Program-made: the position numbers and the translations under genes
Part shown: piece after piece, positions 6,473 to 8,229 of the stretch
Layout: each line of letters opens with the position of its first letter
How positions within the stretch are numbered: the first letter of the stretch is position 1
From: an uncultured Clostridia bacterium
GTDB taxonomy: Bacteria > Bacillota > Clostridia > Christensenellales > Borkfalkiaceae
Length of the DNA: 8,229 bases
Assembly: GCA_934271265.1 (NCBI GenBank)
Contig: CAKQRE010000020.1
Span: 1 to 8,229, forward strand
Direction: 5' to 3'
Notes under the pieces: generated by a model
What the model was told of the DNA's origin: nothing
The model's input: only the letters and a program-made list of their open reading frames with translations
Database searches by the model: none

Positions 6473-7354
6473 ATGGCTGAAAATTTAACCGTATACGAAA
6501 AAATCTGTCGCACGAGGAAAACGGGCAGAGCGACAGCCGTCGACTATATATTGAATTCCTTTAAAGGATTCTGCGAACTGCACGGCGACCGCGCTTTCGG
6601 AGACGATCACGCCGTGGTCGGCGGGATCGCAAAGCTGAAGGACATGCCAGTCACCGTGATCGGCATCGAAAAGGGTCACGATATGCAGGAAAGGCTTTAT
6701 CGCAATTTCGGTTGCGTTCTTCCGGAAGGATACAGAAAATCGCTCCGTCTGATCAAACAGGCGGAAAAGTTCCGCCGTCCCGTGGTGCTTTTCGTGGACA
6801 CGCAGGGCGCAAATTGCGGCAAGGGCGCGGAAGAACGGGGCGAAGGCGAAGCGATCGCCCGAAACTTGCTTGAACTTTCGGCGGTCACGGTGCCCGTGAT
6901 CACCGTTATGATCGGCGAAGGGGGCAGCGGCGGCGCGCTCGCGCTTGCCGTGGCAGACGAAGTCTGGATGCTCGAAAACGCCTATTATTCCGTCATTTCC
7001 CCCGAATCCTGCGCAAGCATTCTCTTTAAAGATCCTTCGAAGGCTCCGGAGGCGGCGGAACATCTCAAACTCACCGCGCAGGATCTGTACCGATTCGGCA
7101 TCGTGGAAAAAATCGTTTCCGAACCGGACGATTTCTCCAATCCCCCGAAACGGGAAAACTTCTTCAACGCCCTTTCGGACGATCTTTACGACAAATTGAC
7201 CGCGCTCGGCAAAAAACCGACGGAAACTCTTCTTGCCGATCGCACGGAAAAATACAGAAAGATCGGAAGATATCCGGAATATTCCCTTCCCTCCGACAAA
7301 AACGGCGGAAAGACGAGAAAAAAGAGGTGGTTCTCGCATGACGACCGCGCGTAA
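6473..7354 (+). CDS. accA: Acetyl-CoA carboxylase carboxyltransferase alpha subunit
   Basis: Alpha subunit of the carboxyltransferase, 293 residues, a little shorter than E. coli AccA (about 319) because the N-terminal helical part is reduced. It pairs with AccD, the gene before it, and binds carboxybiotin. Motifs are CELHGDRAFGDD (34-45), LPEGYRKSLRL, DTQGANCGKGAEERG (109-123), GEGGSGGALAL (138-148) and YSVISPESCASIL (162-174). The DTQGANCGK loop departs from the common DTPGAYPG, but Bacillota homologues vary here. AAGGAG at 6459-6464 overlaps the accD stop and lies 8 bases before the ATG. The last residues are basic (KTRKKR) and overlap the next gene by 17 bases, so the C-terminus is constrained by the downstream start. 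Confidence 0.95.
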   Translation: MAENLTVYEKICRTRKTGRATAVDYILNSFKGFCELHGDRAFGDDHAVVGGIAKLKDMPVTVIGIEKGHDMQERLYRNFGCVLPEGYRKSLRLIKQAEKFRRPVVLFVDTQGANCGKGAEERGEGEAIARNLLELSAVTVPVITVMIGEGGSGGALALAVADEVWMLENAYYSVISPESCASILFKDPSKAPEAAEHLKLTAQDLYRFGIVEKIVSEPDDFSNPPKRENFFNALSDDLYDKLTALGKKPTETLLADRTEKYRKIGRYPEYSLPSDKNGGKTRKKRWFSHDDRA

Positions 7355-8081
7355 AAAAATTCTCATATTGAACGGAAGCCCTCATCGTGACAAGAGCACG
7401 ACCCTTCTCGCGACGAACGCTTTCGCGGAAGGAATGATGCGCGCGGGCGATTTCGAAACGGAAACGGTGCACGTATGCGCACTTGACATCAAACCGTGTA
7501 TGGGTTGCCTGTCCTGTTGGGGAAGAACGGAGGGAGAATGCGTGATCCGCGGAGACGATATCCCCGCTTTAAAGGAGAAGATCCTTGCCGCGGACGTCGT
7601 GATCGCGAGTTTTCCCCTGTACTATTTCGAAATGCCCGGACAGATGAAGGTGATGATGGATCGCCTTTTATCGATGGTAAAGGCATACCACGGACAAACC
7701 GTTCCGACGGACGGATCGCCCGCGCACGAATTCCGTTATACCGATTCGCCGAAAAAACTGGTGATCGTATCGGGATGCGCTTATACGGAAACGGACGTCG
7801 TTTACGACCCGTTGCTCCGTCAGCTCGACCTGGTATTCGGCAAAAACGCTTACACGCCGATCCTGCTTTCGCAATTCAAAACGATGGCGGACAACGGCGG
7901 ACAACGCACGCAGCGGCAATTGAACCGGATCGGTCTTGCAGGCGAAGAATTCGGCGCGAACGGCTTTCTATCGGAAAAGACCCGCCGGGAAGCGGAAAAA
8001 CCGCCCTTCTCGCGCGAAGTTTATAAAACCATTCTCGAAAACGTATGGCAGAAAGAACGGGAAAAGGGCGGCAGAGCCTGA
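7338..8081 (+). CDS. Iron-sulfur flavoprotein-like NAD(P)H:FMN reductase
   Basis: A 247-residue flavodoxin-fold protein of the NADPH-dependent FMN reductase / iron-sulfur flavoprotein group. The FMN phosphate loop is GSPHRDKSTT (13-22). Cys54, Cys57, Cys60 and Cys68 are spaced C-x2-C-x2-C-x7-C, which fits the compact C-x2-C-x2-C-x4-7-C cluster motif of archaeal and clostridial iron-sulfur flavoproteins. A flavin-contact stretch SFPLYYFEMPGQMKVMMDR (91-109) follows. The chosen ATG has AGAGGTGG at 7323-7330 and directly precedes the first beta strand; an upstream in-frame extension exists but lies inside accA. It overlaps accA by 17 bases, so it belongs to the operon. Its role is unknown: it may pass electrons to a redox step of the pathway or be a general oxidoreductase. 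It lacks the features of known enoyl-ACP reductases. Confidence 0.85.
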   Translation: MTTARKKILILNGSPHRDKSTTLLATNAFAEGMMRAGDFETETVHVCALDIKPCMGCLSCWGRTEGECVIRGDDIPALKEKILAADVVIASFPLYYFEMPGQMKVMMDRLLSMVKAYHGQTVPTDGSPAHEFRYTDSPKKLVIVSGCAYTETDVVYDPLLRQLDLVFGKNAYTPILLSQFKTMADNGGQRTQRQLNRIGLAGEEFGANGFLSEKTRREAEKPPFSREVYKTILENVWQKEREKGGRA

Positions 8082-8096
8082 TTCCCTTTTTCTTTT
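8062..8096 (+). terminator. Probable operon terminator
   Basis: AAAAGGG (8062-8068) pairs with CCCTTTT (8084-8090), enclosing a smaller GGC/GCC stem (8070-8072/8076-8078). A T-rich tail follows to 8096. The stem overlaps the stop codon of the last gene, so the operon probably ends here. Confidence 0.5.
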
Positions 8097-8229
8097 CGCA
8101 CTTAGCCGAGAGAGATTTGAACTCCATCAAGCCTTAAAGCCGTCTTTTTTGCCCGTTGCGGCAAATCTTTGCTTGAAGTACGGAAAAGTACGCCTGCGCA
8201 AACCTTTACCACAACTGCCTAAAAAATAC
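8097..8229. other. Downstream intergenic tail with hairpins
   Basis: TTTGCC/GGCAAA (8148-8153/8160-8165) and GTAC/GTAC around GGAAAA (8178-8191) form small hairpins. On the minus strand one frame is open from the window edge to a stop at 8127-8129. It could be the C-terminus of a convergent gene, with a basic, Phe- and Lys-rich end, but another frame is also open over most of the region. That is more like a non-coding repeat. No family is recognised. Confidence 0.3.

Noticed and set aside
7233..7337. Upstream extension of the flavoprotein frame
   Set aside because: It lies wholly within accA. The ATG at 7338 has a good Shine-Dalgarno site and sits just before the conserved first strand and FMN loop.
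6485..7366. Minus-strand open frame of 293 codons
   Set aside because: It mirrors accA almost exactly and has Phe/Arg-rich, low-quality sequence; a shadow of accA.
1..8229. CRISPR array, tRNA, rRNA, insertion sequence
   Set aside because: No regularly spaced repeats, cloverleaf, rRNA segments, transposase or terminal inverted repeats were seen.

Overview
The window holds one compact, single-strand operon for a type II (dissociated) fatty-acid-like or polyketide-like pathway, plus non-coding flanks. All confident genes are on the + strand. The GC-rich coding sequence, AT-rich intergenic DNA, good Shine-Dalgarno sites, stem-plus-T-run terminators and separate AccD/AccA subunits with a zinc-ribbon AccD suggest a Bacillota, probably a clostridial anaerobe. 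The iron-sulfur flavoprotein-type last gene fits an anaerobe. This placement is an inference from style, not from a marker gene.

Layout. Bases 1-840 carry no confident protein gene. The left part (1-305) has a good minus-strand promoter reading out of the window and a strong GNRA-capped stem, so it may encode a structured RNA. A row of hairpins with A/T runs at 314-396 insulates it from the operon. A striking 17-bp palindrome with a third half-site (620-657) overlaps one promoter, and a second promoter follows at 686-713. The leader contains a small basic reading frame and a 9-bp stem. The operon then runs: acyl carrier protein (843-1088); an intrinsic-terminator-like hairpin (1122-1146); a 791-residue fusion of an active ketosynthase with an inactive, chain-length-factor-like ketosynthase (1177-3552); FabG ketoreductase; FabZ dehydratase; FabD malonyl transferase; AccD and AccA carboxyltransferase subunits; and an iron-sulfur flavoprotein-like reductase ending at 8081 in a probable terminator.

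How the genes fit together. AccD/AccA would make malonyl-CoA with a biotin carrier and carboxylase encoded elsewhere. FabD would load malonyl onto the ACP. The ketosynthase half of the fusion would condense, with the inactive half as its built-in partner. FabG and FabZ would reduce and dehydrate. No enoyl reductase, FabH starter synthase, AccB/AccC, thioesterase or phosphopantetheinyl transferase lies in the window. The set KS-CLF + KR + DH + MAT + ACP without an enoyl reductase is what a polyene-forming, highly reducing type II PKS would need. It could also be part of a fatty acid synthase whose other parts are elsewhere. The KS-CLF fusion, the hairpin between ACP and KS, and the upstream operator are the points most worth following up.
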